A stretch of 64,000 nt of DNA, taken from NCBI RefSeq assembly GCF_003722355.1, contig NZ_QWDD01000001.1:1612001-1676000 (forward strand), read 5' to 3'. The stretch is from Methylocystis hirsuta. GTDB lineage: Bacteria > Pseudomonadota > Alphaproteobacteria > Rhizobiales > Beijerinckiaceae. Position 1 is the first letter of the stretch. The number at the start of each line of letters is the position of its first letter. Shown one piece after another: positions 6,811-18,490 of the stretch. The notes under the pieces are model-generated. The model saw only the letters and a list, made by a program, of their open reading frames with translations. It did no database searches and had not been told where the DNA came from. The position numbers and the translations under genes are program-made.

Positions 6811-9486
6811 ATGAGTGGCGTCAACCAGATCCGAACCGCCTTCCTCGACTATTTCGCGCATCATGGGCACGAGAAAGTCGCCTCCTCGTCGCTCGTGCCG
6901 CACAATGATCCGACGTTGATGTTCACCAACGCCGGCATGGTGCCATTCAAGAACGTCTTCACCGGCGTCGAAAAGCGCGCCTATGCGCGCGCCGCCTCGG
7001 CGCAAAAATGCGTGCGCGCCGGCGGCAAGCATAACGACCTCGACAATGTCGGCTACACCGCGCGCCATCACACCTTCTTTGAGATGCTGGGCAATTTCTC
7101 CTTCGGAGACTATTTCAAGGAAGGCGCGATCGAGCTCGCCTGGAATCTCATCACGCGCGAATTCGGGCTTAACGTCGATCGGCTGCTCGTCACGGTCTAT
7201 CACGACGATGACGAGGCCTACGATCTATGGAAAAAGATCGCCGGCTTCGAAGACAGCCGCATCATCCGCATCGCCAGCGCCGACAATTTCTGGAGCATGG
7301 GCGACACTGGGCCCTGCGGCCCCTGCTCGGAGATCTTCTACGATCAGGGCGAGGCGCTCAAAGGCGGTCCGCCCGGCAGCCCTGACGAGGACGGCGACAG
7401 ATTTCTGGAGTTCTGGAACCTCGTCTTCATGCAATATGAGCAGGTGGCGCCAGGGCAACGCGCGCCGCTGCCGCGCCCCTCGATCGACACCGGCATGGGG
7501 TTGGAGCGCATCGCCGCGCTGATGCAGGGCGTGACCTCCAATTACGACATCGATCTGTTTCGCACGCTCACCGGCGCCGTCGCCGATTTCACCGGCGCGC
7601 CGGTCGACGGCCCGCAAGGCGCGAGCCATCGCGTGATCGCCGACCATCTGCGCGCCGCCTCCTTCCTCGTCGCCGACGGCGTCACGCCGTCGAACGAAGG
7701 CCGCGGCTATGTGCTGCGCCGGATCATGCGCCGCGCCATGCGCCATGCGCAGCTTCTCGGCGCGAAGGAGCCGCTGATGTGGAGGCTGGCGCCGACGCTC
7801 GTCGCCGAAATGGGCCAGGCCTATCCGGAGCTCGTGCGCGCGCAGTCGCTCATCGCCGACACGCTGCTCTCCGAAGAGACGCGCTTTCGCGCGACCTTGG
7901 CGCGCGGCCTCGCGATCCTTGACGAGGAGACGGCGGCGCTCGGCCAGGGCGACAAGCTTTCCGGCGAAACGGCGTTCAAGCTCTACGACACCTACGGCTT
8001 TCCGCTCGATCTCACCGAGGACGCCTTGCGTCCGCGCGGCATCGGCGTCGACAAGGAAATCTTCAACGCCGCGATGGAGCGCCAGCGGGCGGACGCGCGC
8101 AAGGCCTGGGCCGGCTCCGGCGAAACCGCGACCGAAGCGCTCTGGTTCGCGCTGAAGGAACGTCTCGGCGCGACCGAATTCCTCGGCTACGAAACTGAAA
8201 GAAGCGAAGGCGTCGTCACCGCCATTATTCATGACGGCGGCGAGGCCTTTTCGCTGAAGGAAGGCGCGCGCGGGGCGCTGATCCTCAATCAGACCCCCTT
8301 TTACGGCGAGTCGGGCGGACAGGTCGGCGACGTCGGCGTGATGCGCGCCCGCGGCGTGCGCTTCCGCGTCGAAAACACCGTCAAGAAGCTCGGCGACCTC
8401 ATCGTTCACGAGGGAGTCGTCGAAGAGGGCGAGATCACGCCCGGCCTCGCGCTCGAGCTCGACGTCGACCACGAGCGGCGCACGCAGTCGCGCGCCAACC
8501 ATTCGGCCACGCATATTCTGCATGAGGCGCTGCGGCAGGTGCTCGGCGAGCATGTCGCGCAGAAAGGTTCGCTCGTCGCGCCCGACCGGCTGCGCTTCGA
8601 CTTCACCCATCCAAGGCCCTTGAGCGACGAGGAGCTGGCGCGCGTCGAGACGCTCGCCAATGAGATCGTTCAGGACAATGCGCCGGTCGAGACCCGCGTG
8701 ATGGCTCAGGACGACGCCATCCGCTCCGGCGCGCGCGCGCTCTTTGGCGAGAAATACGGCGACGAAGTGCGCGTCGTCTCGATGGGGCCGTTAAACCCCG
8801 GCGCCGCCGCGCATCCCTTCTCCGTCGAGCTGTGCGGCGGCACGCATGTTTCGCGCACCGGCGATATCGGCCTCATCGCCATTGTCGGGGAAGGCGCGGT
8901 CGCGTCCGGCGTGCGCCGCATCGAGGCGCGCACCGCCGAGGGCGCGCGCAGCCAGCTTGTCTCGCAGTCGCGCGCGCTGCGCGACATGGCGGCGCTGATG
9001 CGCGCGCCGCTCGAGGACGCGCCGGCGCGGCTTGCGGCTCTTCTCGACGAGCGCAAGCGGCTGGAGCGCGAACTCGCCGACGCCAAGCGCAAGCTGGCGA
9101 TGGGCGGCGGCGCTGGCGACGGCGCTGCGGAGAAGCCGCGCGACATCGGCGGCGTCAAGCTCCTGGCGCGCGCGGTCGAGGGCATCGAGGCCAAGGATTT
9201 GAAGTCGATGGTCGACGACGCCAAGAAGGCGATCGGCTCGGGCGTCGTCGCGATCGCCAGCGCCTCGCCCGACGGCAAGGCCGGCATTGTCGTCGGCGTC
9301 ACCGACGATCTCACCGAAAGATACAGCGCCGTGGATTTCGTGCGCGTCGCGAGCGTCATGCTCGGCGGCAAAGGCGGCGGCGGCCGCCCCGACCTGGCGC
9401 AGGCGGGCGGCCCCAATGCCGCCGCCATCGATCAGGCGCTCGCCTCCGTCGAGGACGCGTTGCGCGGAAAAGCAGCCGCGCCATGA
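6811..9486 (+). CDS. alaS: Alanine--tRNA ligase
   Basis: Charges tRNA-Ala in the cytoplasm and edits mischarged Ser and Gly. At 891 residues it is full length for the family. The catalytic domain opens with [20 protein letters not shown] and includes [19 protein letters not shown]. The editing domain has the zinc-site motifs HSATHILH (about residue 565) and CGGTH (about residue 673). A coiled-coil and the C-terminal C-Ala domain with [16 protein letters not shown] follow. The stop codon overlaps the start of the downstream ion-channel gene (ATGA), so the two are translationally coupled. Confidence 0.98.
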   Translation: MSGVNQIRTAFLDYFAHHGHEKVASSSLVPHNDPTLMFTNAGMVPFKNVFTGVEKRAYARAASAQKCVRAGGKHNDLDNVGYTARHHTFFEMLGNFSFGDYFKEGAIELAWNLITREFGLNVDRLLVTVYHDDDEAYDLWKKIAGFEDSRIIRIASADNFWSMGDTGPCGPCSEIFYDQGEALKGGPPGSPDEDGDRFLEFWNLVFMQYEQVAPGQRAPLPRPSIDTGMGLERIAALMQGVTSNYDIDLFRTLTGAVADFTGAPVDGPQGASHRVIADHLRAASFLVADGVTPSNEGRGYVLRRIMRRAMRHAQLLGAKEPLMWRLAPTLVAEMGQAYPELVRAQSLIADTLLSEETRFRATLARGLAILDEETAALGQGDKLSGETAFKLYDTYGFPLDLTEDALRPRGIGVDKEIFNAAMERQRADARKAWAGSGETATEALWFALKERLGATEFLGYETERSEGVVTAIIHDGGEAFSLKEGARGALILNQTPFYGESGGQVGDVGVMRARGVRFRVENTVKKLGDLIVHEGVVEEGEITPGLALELDVDHERRTQSRANHSATHILHEALRQVLGEHVAQKGSLVAPDRLRFDFTHPRPLSDEELARVETLANEIVQDNAPVETRVMAQDDAIRSGARALFGEKYGDEVRVVSMGPLNPGAAAHPFSVELCGGTHVSRTGDIGLIAIVGEGAVASGVRRIEARTAEGARSQLVSQSRALRDMAALMRAPLEDAPARLAALLDERKRLERELADAKRKLAMGGGAGDGAAEKPRDIGGVKLLARAVEGIEAKDLKSMVDDAKKAIGSGVVAIASASPDGKAGIVVGVTDDLTERYSAVDFVRVASVMLGGKGGGGRPDLAQAGGPNAAAIDQALASVEDALRGKAAAP

Positions 9487-10727
9487 GCGAGCCGGACCGG
9501 CGGCGCGGTCTGGCCTTGTTGCGGCGGCGCGTCCACGTCGTCCTTGACGGCGGCAGCCATGATCGGTTCGCGCGCGTCGTCCATCGCGGGCTGATCGGGC
9601 TGGTCGTGCTGTCGGTCGTTTCGGTGATTTTCGAATCGGTGCCGGAATACAGCGACCGCTATGAGGACATCTTCAACGTCATTGAATATGTCGCCGTCGC
9701 CGCCTTCACGCTCGAATATGTCTTGCGCGTCTGGTGCGCGCCCGAACATGCGCTCTACGCGCGCCGCTCGCCGATGGCGGCGCGGCTCGCCTTCATCGCA
9801 TCAGGCTGGGCGCTGATCGACCTCGCCGCCTTCCTGCCCTTCTATCTCTCCTTCTACTTCTCGGCGGATCTGCGCGTCTTTTTGATGCTGCGCCTGCTGC
9901 GATTCTTCAAATTTGCGCGCTATTCTCCCGGCATCCGCACATTGCTCGCGGTGATCGAAGCCGAGCGCAAGGCGCTGCTCGCTTGGCTGATCATTCTGTT
10001 TGGCGCGGTGCTGTTCTTTTCGACGGCGATGCATATCGCCGAACATGAGGCGCAGCCCGAAAAATTCGGCACGATTCCGGACGCGATGTGGTGGGCGATC
10101 GAAACGGTGACGACCGTCGGCTATGGCGAAGTCATTCCGCTCACGCTGGCGGGCAAGCTCATTGCTTCCTTCGCGATGGTGACGGGCTTTCTGCTGCTGG
10201 GCCTGCCGGTCGGCATTCTCGCCACGGCCTTCGCTGAAGAGATTCACCGCCGCGAATTCGTCGTCACCTGGACGATGGTCGCCAGCGTGCCGCTGTTTCG
10301 CGGTCTCGACGCCGCCGGGATCGCCGAGATCATGCGTTACCTTCGGGCGCAATCCATACCCCGGGGAGCAATGATCGTGCGCAAGGGCGATCCCGCCCAT
10401 TCGATGTATTTCATCGCCGAGGGCGAGGTGGAGGTCGAGCTGGCGCGTGAAAACGTCACGCTCGGCGAAGGGCAGTTCTTCGGCGAGATCGCCGTTCTGC
10501 GCAAAACGTTGCGCTCCGCCGACGTGCGGGCGACCGCGGCGACGAAACTCCTCATTCTAGACGCCTATGATCTGCAGACGCTGACCAAGCGCAATCCGGA
10601 AATCGGAGACGCGATACGCGAGGTCGCCCAGTCGCGATCGGGATTGGCGCCCGTTGAGCGGCACGGCGATATCATCGAAGCCGAGCTCGAAGAACCGGCG
10701 GCGTCGGCAGAAACGGACGAGGCATAG
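9483..10727 (+). CDS. Cyclic-nucleotide-gated potassium channel (six-helix, CNB domain)
   Basis: A 414-residue inner-membrane channel. The N-terminal half is a voltage-sensor-like S1-S4 bundle; the S4-like segment is [19 protein letters not shown]. The pore helix and selectivity filter TTVGYGE lie at about residues 210-216 and predict K+ selectivity. After S6, residues about 270-380 form a cyclic-nucleotide-binding domain with the phosphate-binding cassette [19 protein letters not shown]. This is the MloK1-like architecture known from Mesorhizobium. The ATG overlaps the alaS stop, so it depends on alaS transcription. The natural ligand (cAMP or cGMP) cannot be told from sequence alone. Confidence 0.92.
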   Translation: MSEPDRRRGLALLRRRVHVVLDGGSHDRFARVVHRGLIGLVVLSVVSVIFESVPEYSDRYEDIFNVIEYVAVAAFTLEYVLRVWCAPEHALYARRSPMAARLAFIASGWALIDLAAFLPFYLSFYFSADLRVFLMLRLLRFFKFARYSPGIRTLLAVIEAERKALLAWLIILFGAVLFFSTAMHIAEHEAQPEKFGTIPDAMWWAIETVTTVGYGEVIPLTLAGKLIASFAMVTGFLLLGLPVGILATAFAEEIHRREFVVTWTMVASVPLFRGLDAAGIAEIMRYLRAQSIPRGAMIVRKGDPAHSMYFIAEGEVEVELARENVTLGEGQFFGEIAVLRKTLRSADVRATAATKLLILDAYDLQTLTKRNPEIGDAIREVAQSRSGLAPVERHGDIIEAELEEPAASAETDEA

Positions 10728-10770
10728 ATCACGCTGCGTTTGAGCGGTTCCGCATGAGAGCGCCGCGTGG

Positions 10771-10793
10771 ATGCCCGCGACAAGCGCGGGCAT
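10771..10793. repeat. Extragenic palindrome between the channel gene and atpC
   Basis: ATGCCCGCG, loop ACAAG, CGCGGGCAT: a perfect 9-bp stem between two convergent genes. It belongs to the style of dispersed palindromes common in Rhizobiales (compare 13995-14015). It may stall transcription from either side, but there is no T run. Confidence 0.6.
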
Positions 10794-10808
10794 GAGGCGG
10801 AACGGCTC

Positions 10809-10840
10809 GGCAAACGCTGTAGAGGGCAAACGCTGCAGAG
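10809..10840. repeat. 16-bp tandem repeat downstream of atpC
   Basis: GGCAAACGCTGTAGAG (10809-10824) is followed directly by GGCAAACGCTGCAGAG (10825-10840), one mismatch. It lies in the 3' region of the ATP synthase operon. Confidence 0.7.
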
Positions 10841-10870
10841 AGGATGTGTGGTTTTCCCTGCGCGGACTGA

Positions 10871-11272
10871 TCAGCCGCCGATCGCCGCGCGCAGTTCCTG
10901 CAACTGCGCGAGCTTGTCGGAAGCGGCGAGACGCGCTTCGTCCGACTTGGCGTCGGAGATGTCTTCGCGCGCGTTCCGAATGTCGGCGTCGACCTTGGCG
11001 ACATCGATTTCGGCAAGCGGAATCGCCTGTTCGGCGAGAATGGTGAAGCCGGACGCGTTGACGTCGGCGAATCCCCCACGCACGAAAAGCTTCTCAACCT
11101 TGCCCTCGCCGCCGGAAACGGTCACCACGCCGGCCTTCAGCGTGGTCATGACCGGCGCATGATCCTTGAGCACGGTGAACTGGCCGTCGGCGCCAGGCGC
11201 GACGACCGATTCGACTTCTCCCGAGAAGAGATGCTTCTCGGGAGAAACGAGTTCGAAGTGGAATGCGGCCAT
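10871..11272 (-). CDS. atpC: F1F0 ATP synthase epsilon subunit
   Basis: Epsilon subunit of the central stalk, which couples and inhibits F1. From the ATG at 11272 it reads [20 protein letters not shown], the usual N-terminal beta domain. [19 protein letters not shown] is the conserved epsilon block, and a helical C-terminal hairpin with [19 protein letters not shown] ends the protein. Length 133 residues is normal. A GTG at 11281 would overlap the stop of the upstream hypothetical gene, but the ATG fits the family start better. It is the last gene of atpHAGD-x-C. Confidence 0.95.
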   Translation of the reverse strand: MAAFHFELVSPEKHLFSGEVESVVAPGADGQFTVLKDHAPVMTTLKAGVVTVSGGEGKVEKLFVRGGFADVNASGFTILAEQAIPLAEIDVAKVDADIRNAREDISDAKSDEARLAASDKLAQLQELRAAIGG

Positions 11273-11277
11273 GAGAG

Positions 11278-11619
11278 TCACCGTCTGTAGTCGATTTCAC
11301 GTTCAATTCGCAGTCGCCGGCTCTCGTCGCATTCGCGCGTCGACAGTTCGCTTTGACGCATCGCCGCGCCGTGCAAAGCCGCAACAATAGCCGTCTGACG
11401 TTCGTCTAAGCCGCTGGCGCGTAGGTCCGACATCATCGGCAGAAAATTACGCCCCTTCCAGTCCAAGCCGCAGATATTAGCGGCCCCGCTGATTTGCCCT
11501 CGCTTGGCGACCTTCGCTTCGAGAGACTTACTGATCGAGTCTGTGGCGAGAGCAATTTGGGCGGCCGAGGAGAGCGTGACGCCGCACGCGAGACATAGAG
11601 CGTGCAACGAAGCCGTCAT
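11278..11619 (-). CDS. Predicted exported small protein encoded within the ATP synthase operon
   Basis: A 113-residue protein of unknown function. Residues 1-26 look like a signal peptide ([20 protein letters not shown] then QIALA). The mature part has two cysteines (AANICGLDW and STRECDES), which could form one disulfide, and the helix-like [17 protein letters not shown]. It starts 5 bases after the atpD stop and ends 5 bases before the atpC ATG, so it is surely co-transcribed with them. An exported protein between beta and epsilon is not part of the canonical operon. Local base composition is somewhat less GC-rich than in the flanking atp genes. The function cannot be inferred. Confidence 0.75.
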   Translation of the reverse strand: MTASLHALCLACGVTLSSAAQIALATDSISKSLEAKVAKRGQISGAANICGLDWKGRNFLPMMSDLRASGLDERQTAIVAALHGAAMRQSELSTRECDESRRLRIEREIDYRR

Positions 11620-11624
11620 CCCTG

Positions 11625-13076
<1,452 letters not shown>

Positions 13077-13958
13077 TCAGAGCGCCTCGGCGCCCGAGAT
13101 GATTTCGATGAGCTCCTTGGTGATCATCGCCTGACGCGATCTGTTGTAGATCGTCGTCTGCTTCTTGATCATGTCGCCGGCGTTGCGCGTCGCATTGTCC
13201 ATCGCGCTCATGCGGGCGCCTTGTTCGGAGGCGGCGTTCTCGAGCAGCGCGCGGAACACCTGCACGGAGATGTTGCGCGGCAGCAGCGTCGAGAGAATTT
13301 CGTCCTGTCCCGGCTCATATTCATAAGAAGCCTGCGGACCTTCGACGGGCGGCGCGTTTTCGTTCGAGGGAATTTGCGCCGGGATGAGCTGCTGCGCGGT
13401 CGGAATTTGAGCGATCACCGATTTGAAGCGCGAGAAGAACAGCGTCGCGACGTCGAAGTCGCCCTCTTCGAACATGCGGATGATCTTCTTGCCGATCTCA
13501 TCGGCGGTGTCGAAGCCCATCTGCTTGACGCCGCGCAGCTCGATGAGTTCGATGATGTTGCGCTCATACTGGCGGCGGAGCTGCTCGTAGCCCTTCTTGC
13601 CGACGCAGAGGATCTTGACGGTCTTGCCCTGATCCTGAAGCCGCGCGATGTGCTCGCGGGCGAGACGCACGATGGAGGAATTGAAGGCGCCGCACAGGCC
13701 GCGCTCGGCGGTGGCGACGACCAGCAGGTGCGTCTCGTCCTTGCCATTGCCGGCGAGCAGCGCAGGTCCGCCCGCCGTCACGCCGGAGGCGAGATTGGCG
13801 AGCACCGACTCCATCCGTTCGGCATAGGGACGCGCCGCTTCCGCCGCCGACTGGGCGCGGCGCAATTTTGCGGCGGCGACCATCTGCATGGCCTTGGTGA
13901 TCTTCTGCGTCGCCTTGACGGAGGAGATGCGGTTTCGAAGATCCTTTAGCGAGGGCAT
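13077..13958 (-). CDS. atpG: F1F0 ATP synthase gamma subunit
   Basis: Rotor shaft of F1, 293 residues from the ATG at 13958 ([20 protein letters not shown]). The N-terminal helix [16 protein letters not shown] and C-terminal [16 protein letters not shown] are the two conserved coiled-coil strands. [14 protein letters not shown] is the central conserved block. An in-frame upstream extension adds nine residues that do not match the family. A dispersed palindrome separates it from atpA. Confidence 0.97.
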   Translation of the reverse strand: MPSLKDLRNRISSVKATQKITKAMQMVAAAKLRRAQSAAEAARPYAERMESVLANLASGVTAGGPALLAGNGKDETHLLVVATAERGLCGAFNSSIVRLAREHIARLQDQGKTVKILCVGKKGYEQLRRQYERNIIELIELRGVKQMGFDTADEIGKKIIRMFEEGDFDVATLFFSRFKSVIAQIPTAQQLIPAQIPSNENAPPVEGPQASYEYEPGQDEILSTLLPRNISVQVFRALLENAASEQGARMSAMDNATRNAGDMIKKQTTIYNRSRQAMITKELIEIISGAEAL

Positions 13959-13994
13959 ATCGTTTTGCCTGTCTCGTTTTTCCAACGCCCGTCA

Positions 13995-14015
13995 TGGCCG
14001 GGCTTGTCCCGGCCA
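13995..14015. repeat. Dispersed GC-rich palindrome between atpA and atpG
   Basis: TGGCCGGG, loop CTTGT, CCCGGCCA: a perfect 8-bp stem. The flanking words GTCATGGCCGGGCTTGTCCC are typical of a very common extragenic repeat in Rhizobiales genomes. Its position inside the atp operon could tune mRNA stability or relative expression. Confidence 0.7.
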
Positions 14016-14029
14016 AGACGACACGCTCG

Positions 14030-15559
14030 TTACGCGAAGGACTTCGCGAAGCTCTCGACGACGTTCTTGAGTTTCGCCGCGGTCTCGTCGGTGAGGTCCC
14101 TCGTCGTGCGGATGCTCTCGAGAATGTCGCTGTGCTGCGAGCGCAGCAATGCGAGCAAGCCGTCCTCGAACGCGCGCACGCGATTGACCGGCAGCGGATC
14201 GAGATAGCCGTTGACGCCGGCGTAGATCACGCAGGTCTGCTCTTCCATCTTCAAAGGTGAGAACTGCGGCTGCTTCAAGAGTTCGGTGAGGCGGGCGCCG
14301 CGATTCAAGAGGCGCTGCGTCACGGCGTCGAGATCCGAGCCGAACTGGGCGAAGGCGGCCATTTCGCGATATTGCGCGAGTTCGCCCTTGATCTTGCCGG
14401 CGACCTTCTTGGTCGCCTTGGTCTGCGCCGACGAGCCGACGCGCGAGACCGAGAGCCCGACGTTCACCGCAGGACGGATGCCCTGGTAGAAGAGATCGGT
14501 CTCCAGGAAGATCTGGCCGTCGGTGATCGAGATGACGTTCGTCGGAATATAGGCCGACACGTCGTTCGCCTGCGTTTCGATGACCGGCAGCGCGGTGAGC
14601 GACCCGGCGCCGCGATCGTCGGAAAGCTTCGCGGCGCGCTCGAGCAGGCGCGAATGCAGATAGAAGACGTCGCCCGGATAGGCTTCGCGGCCCGGCGGGC
14701 GGCGCAGCAGCAGCGACATCTGGCGGTAGGCGACGGCCTGCTTGGACAGATCGTCATAGATGATGACGGCGTGCATGCCGTTGTCGCGGAAATATTCGCC
14801 CATCGCGCAGCCCGAGAAGGGCGCGAGGAACTGCATCGGCGCCGGATCGGAGGCCGTCGCGGCGACGATGATCGAATAGTCGAGCGCGCCGCGCTCTTCG
14901 AGCACCTTGACGAATTGCGCCACGGTGGAGCGCTTCTGACCGATGGCGACATAGACGCAGTAGAGCTTCGACTTCTCGTCGTCGCCGTCGTTCAGAGATT
15001 TCTGATTGAGGATCGTGTCGAGCGCGATGGCGGTCTTGCCGGTCTGGCGGTCGCCGATGATGAGTTCGCGCTGGCCGCGGCCGATCGGGATCAGCGCGTC
15101 GACGGCCTTCAGGCCCGTCGCCATCGGCTCATGCACGGATTTGCGCGGAATGATGCCCGGCGCCTTGACGTCGACGCGCGAGCGCTGCGCCGCCTTGATC
15201 GGGCCTTTGCCGTCGATCGGATTGCCGAGCGCGTCGACGACGCGGCCCAGGAGTTCTTTGCCGACCGGAACCTCGACGATGGCGCCGGTGCGCTTGACCG
15301 TCTGGCCTTCCTTAATGGCGCGGTCGTCGCCGAAAATCACGATGCCGACATTGTCGGTTTCGAGATTGAGCGCCATGCCCTTGGTGCCGTCCTGAAATTC
15401 GACGGTCTCGCCGGCCTGCACATTGTCGAGTCCGTAGACGCGCGCGATGCCGTCGCCGACGGACAGAACCTGGCCGACCTCGGTGACCTCGGCCTCGGCG
15501 CCAAAGTTGGCGATCTCCTTTTTGAGGATCGCGGAAATTTCTGCGGCGCGGATATCCAT
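14030..15559 (-). CDS. atpA: F1F0 ATP synthase alpha subunit
   Basis: Non-catalytic nucleotide-binding subunit of F1, 509 residues. It starts [20 protein letters not shown]. The P-loop GDRQTGKT is at about 169-176. [33 protein letters not shown] ([14 protein letters not shown]) and [20 protein letters not shown] are all present. Its ATG shares one base with the atpH stop (TGATG), a tight translational coupling. Confidence 0.98.
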   Translation of the reverse strand: MDIRAAEISAILKKEIANFGAEAEVTEVGQVLSVGDGIARVYGLDNVQAGETVEFQDGTKGMALNLETDNVGIVIFGDDRAIKEGQTVKRTGAIVEVPVGKELLGRVVDALGNPIDGKGPIKAAQRSRVDVKAPGIIPRKSVHEPMATGLKAVDALIPIGRGQRELIIGDRQTGKTAIALDTILNQKSLNDGDDEKSKLYCVYVAIGQKRSTVAQFVKVLEERGALDYSIIVAATASDPAPMQFLAPFSGCAMGEYFRDNGMHAVIIYDDLSKQAVAYRQMSLLLRRPPGREAYPGDVFYLHSRLLERAAKLSDDRGAGSLTALPVIETQANDVSAYIPTNVISITDGQIFLETDLFYQGIRPAVNVGLSVSRVGSSAQTKATKKVAGKIKGELAQYREMAAFAQFGSDLDAVTQRLLNRGARLTELLKQPQFSPLKMEEQTCVIYAGVNGYLDPLPVNRVRAFEDGLLALLRSQHSDILESIRTTRDLTDETAAKLKNVVESFAKSFA

Positions 15560-16122
15560 CAGCCGACCTCTTTCATGCGTGTGCGGATTGAGTTGAGCTT
15601 GGTGCGCACGGAGGCGTCGACCATGCGTGAACCGATTTTGACGATCAGACCGCCGATGATCGACGGATCTGTCGTCACATTGAGATCGATGGTCTTGCCG
15701 CCGGTGACGCCGGCGAGCGTCTCGCGCAGCGCCACTTCATGATCCGGCTTCAGCGGCCCCGCGATCGTCACGTCGGCGCGCACCAGGCCCTTCGCCTTGT
15801 CGTGCAGGCGGCGATAGGCGGCGATCATGTCGGAGATGACGAAGAGACGTCGCTTGGCGGCGACGAGACGGATGAAATTGGCGGCGATGCCGGAGATCTG
15901 GCCCTTGTTGAGAACGGGCTCGAGGGCCTCGAGCTGCTCCTTGGCGGAGAACACCGGGCTCTTGACCATGCGCTTGAGATCGTCGCTGCCGTCCAGCAGA
16001 GTCTTGAATCGATCGAGCGCTGCGGCGACGTCATCGGCGGCGTGGTTTTCCGTCGCCAAATCATAGAGTGCGGAGGCGTAGCGACCCGCAACGCCCGATA
16101 AGGAATCCCCGTCTTGAGCCAC
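15559..16122 (-). CDS. atpH: F1F0 ATP synthase delta subunit
   Basis: Peripheral stalk (OSCP-like) subunit, 187 residues. The N-terminal domain begins [15 protein letters not shown], the family signature, and the C-terminal [23 protein letters not shown] matches the conserved end. The start codon appears to be GTG at 16122 ([11 protein letters not shown]). It is the first gene of the operon, so the promoter should lie at about 16123-16372, shared divergently with mtnP. The F0 genes are not in the window, consistent with the split atp loci of alphaproteobacteria. Confidence 0.96.
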   Translation of the reverse strand: MAQDGDSLSGVAGRYASALYDLATENHAADDVAAALDRFKTLLDGSDDLKRMVKSPVFSAKEQLEALEPVLNKGQISGIAANFIRLVAAKRRLFVISDMIAAYRRLHDKAKGLVRADVTIAGPLKPDHEVALRETLAGVTGGKTIDLNVTTDPSIIGGLIVKIGSRMVDASVRTKLNSIRTRMKEVG

Positions 16123-16372
16123 TTGGTTCGCTCGTCAATCTACGCCGTTTGGAGACGCCGCTCGCAGTGCAATTCGCACGGTCGCGACGATTAAGCGGTT
16201 AGCCTCAAACGACGGATGCTGTAGGAAAAGGAACGAGGGCCGCTGCGCCCCAGCTCCAAGGCGAGCGTCCCCTAACACAGGCGTTTTGGGGGCGCAACCC
16301 TGTCACATTGCCGCGATTTTCGGCGCCGGCCCACAACCGGCCAAGCAACAGCTGTCGAAGGAGACATAATTC

Positions 16373-17248
16373 ATGACCAGAGCGGTCGTCGGAATAATCG
16401 GCGGGTCAGGCGTTTATGATCTACCGGGGCTCGCCAACCTCCGCCGCGAGCGCGTCACGACGCCCTGGGGCGAACCTTCCGACGAACTCTGCTTCGGCGA
16501 ACTGGGCGCGACCCAGGCGGTCTTTTTGCCGCGGCACGGGCGCGGCCATCGGCTCTCGCCCTCGACGATCAACTACCGCGCCAATATCGACGCGATGAAG
16601 CGCGCCGGCGTCACCGATTTGATTTCGGTCTCCGCCTGCGGCTCGTTCAAATCCGAGCTTTTTCCCGGTCTCTTCGTGCTGATCGATCAATTCGTCGATC
16701 GCACCTTCACACGCCAATCCTCGTTTTTTGGCGACGGCTGCGTCGCGCATGTGTCGATGGCGCATCCGATCGCGCCGCTGCTGTCGGCGCGCATCGGCGC
16801 CGCGGCGAAGGCCGAGGGCATCGATCATATCGCCGGCGGAACTTACGTCTGCATGGAAGGCCCGCAGTTTTCGTCCTACGCCGAATCGCTCACCTACAAG
16901 GGCGCCGGCTATGACGTGATCGGCATGACGGCGATGCCCGAAGCCAAGCTCGCGCGCGAGGCCGAAATCTCCTACGCCACCGTCGCCATGGTGACGGATT
17001 TCGATTGCTGGCATCCCGAGCACGACAATGTCGACATCGCCTCGGTGATCGCGGTCGTTCAGAAAAATTCGGCGACGGTCGCGCGACTGTTGGCGCGCGT
17101 TCTGACCGATTTCCCGCGCGAACACGAGCCCTGTCCGATCGGCTCCGACCGCGCGCTTGATAACGCCATTATCACCGCCCCCGAGGCGCGCGATCCGGAA
17201 CTGCTCAAGAAGCTGGATGCGGTGATGGGAAGGGTGAATGCGGGGTGA
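16373..17248 (+). CDS. mtnP: S-methyl-5'-thioadenosine phosphorylase
   Basis: Phosphorolysis of methylthioadenosine to adenine and methylthioribose-1-phosphate, for methionine and purine salvage. The 291-residue protein begins VVGIIGGSGVYDLPGL, the phosphate-binding loop of the family. FLPRHGRGHRLSPSTINYRAN and GGTYVCMEGPQFSSYAES are diagnostic MTAP segments, and VIGMTAMPEAKLAREAEI confirms the nucleoside-phosphorylase fold. AAGGAG at 16359-16364 precedes the ATG well. Adjacent genes are unrelated. Confidence 0.95.
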   Translation: MTRAVVGIIGGSGVYDLPGLANLRRERVTTPWGEPSDELCFGELGATQAVFLPRHGRGHRLSPSTINYRANIDAMKRAGVTDLISVSACGSFKSELFPGLFVLIDQFVDRTFTRQSSFFGDGCVAHVSMAHPIAPLLSARIGAAAKAEGIDHIAGGTYVCMEGPQFSSYAESLTYKGAGYDVIGMTAMPEAKLAREAEISYATVAMVTDFDCWHPEHDNVDIASVIAVVQKNSATVARLLARVLTDFPREHEPCPIGSDRALDNAIITAPEARDPELLKKLDAVMGRVNAG

Positions 17249-17463
17249 GGGACGACGCACGGTCGGCCACGAGGCTCACCCAGCATATGTCGCGCCCGCT
17301 TTGCGCGGGCCGTCGTGAACCGTCCGGCGCGACACAAACTTTTCTGGCTCGGTCGAGCATGGCCGCATCAACCAGTTAGGATTGGCAGCCAGCGTCGACA
17401 CATTGCTTCTGGTAACTTCACAAAGAATCGCCGGCCTGCCCAGTCGATTGTAGGCTAGAAACA

Positions 17464-18480
17464 ATGCCCCGTGGACCGACTTCCTCAAACCCCTCGCTTC
17501 CTCCCTTTCGTGAGCGGGCGCCGTGGCTCGGCGGCGATCTGCAGACCCTGCGCAACATCATCATCGGCGGACCGCCGGAGCTTTTCGGCGGCGAGCGGCT
17601 GCTGCTCGCCATGCCCGACGGCGACCTTCTGGCGGCGCGGCTCGACCGGCCGGCGACGGATGCCGGCGCGCCGCTCATCGTTCTGACGCATGGGCTCGCC
17701 GGCTCTGAATCGAGCCGGCATGGCGTCGCCACGGCGCGTTATCTCGTGAGCCAAGGCTGGCCGGTGCTGCGCCTCAATCTGCGCGGCTCCGCGCCCTCGC
17801 GCGCCACCTCCGGCGGGCGCTACCACGCCGGCAAGACCGAGGATCTCGTCGCGGCGCTGCGCGGCCTGCCAACGGAACTCATGAGTCGCGGCGTTGTGCT
17901 CATCGGCAATTCGCTCGGCGGCAATCTCGTGCTGAAATTTGTGGGCGAGGGCGGCCATGGGCTGCCGGTTCTCGCCGCCGTCGCCGTCTCGACGCCGATC
18001 GATCTCGCTGCGTCCTGCGCCCGGCTGATGGCGCCGCGCAATTTCGTCTATCATCGCTACATGCTCGATGAGATGAAACGCGAGGCGCTGGCGCCGAGCG
18101 CCGCGCTCACCGCCGCGGAGCGCGCCGCGATCGCCGGCGCCCGCAATCTTTACGAATTCGACGATCGCTTCGTCGCGCCGCATTTTGGTTATCGGGGGGC
18201 GCAGGACTATTACGAATCCAACGCCGCGAAGAATTTCCTCGCCGGCGCGAGGCTGCCGACGCTGATCCTGCACGCGCTCGACGACCCCTGGGTTCCGGCG
18301 GGGAGTTACACGGCGATCGACTGGTCGAATCTGCCGATGATCGAGGCGGCGCTGACGCAGGGCGGGGGACACATGGGCTTTCATGGCGTCGGCAGCCTGA
18401 CGCCCTGGCATGATCGCGCCACGGCGCAGTGGCTGACGCAAAAGGGTCTCGGCCCGCACGGCATGTTCGAGACGAAGTGA
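17464..18480 (+). CDS. YheT-family alpha/beta hydrolase
   Basis: A 338-residue alpha/beta hydrolase of the YheT/UPF0017 group, likely a cytoplasmic esterase of unknown substrate. The start of the fold, PWLGGDLQTLRNII, is the family's typical N-terminus. The oxyanion segment is LTHGLAGSESS. The nucleophile elbow is GNSLGG with Ser at about 150. LHALDDPWVP carries the acid and GGGHMGF the catalytic His. The methyltransferase gene follows after 10 bases, suggesting co-transcription. Confidence 0.88.
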   Translation: MPRGPTSSNPSLPPFRERAPWLGGDLQTLRNIIIGGPPELFGGERLLLAMPDGDLLAARLDRPATDAGAPLIVLTHGLAGSESSRHGVATARYLVSQGWPVLRLNLRGSAPSRATSGGRYHAGKTEDLVAALRGLPTELMSRGVVLIGNSLGGNLVLKFVGEGGHGLPVLAAVAVSTPIDLAASCARLMAPRNFVYHRYMLDEMKREALAPSAALTAAERAAIAGARNLYEFDDRFVAPHFGYRGAQDYYESNAAKNFLAGARLPTLILHALDDPWVPAGSYTAIDWSNLPMIEAALTQGGGHMGFHGVGSLTPWHDRATAQWLTQKGLGPHGMFETK

Positions 18481-18490
18481 GAGCGCAGCA

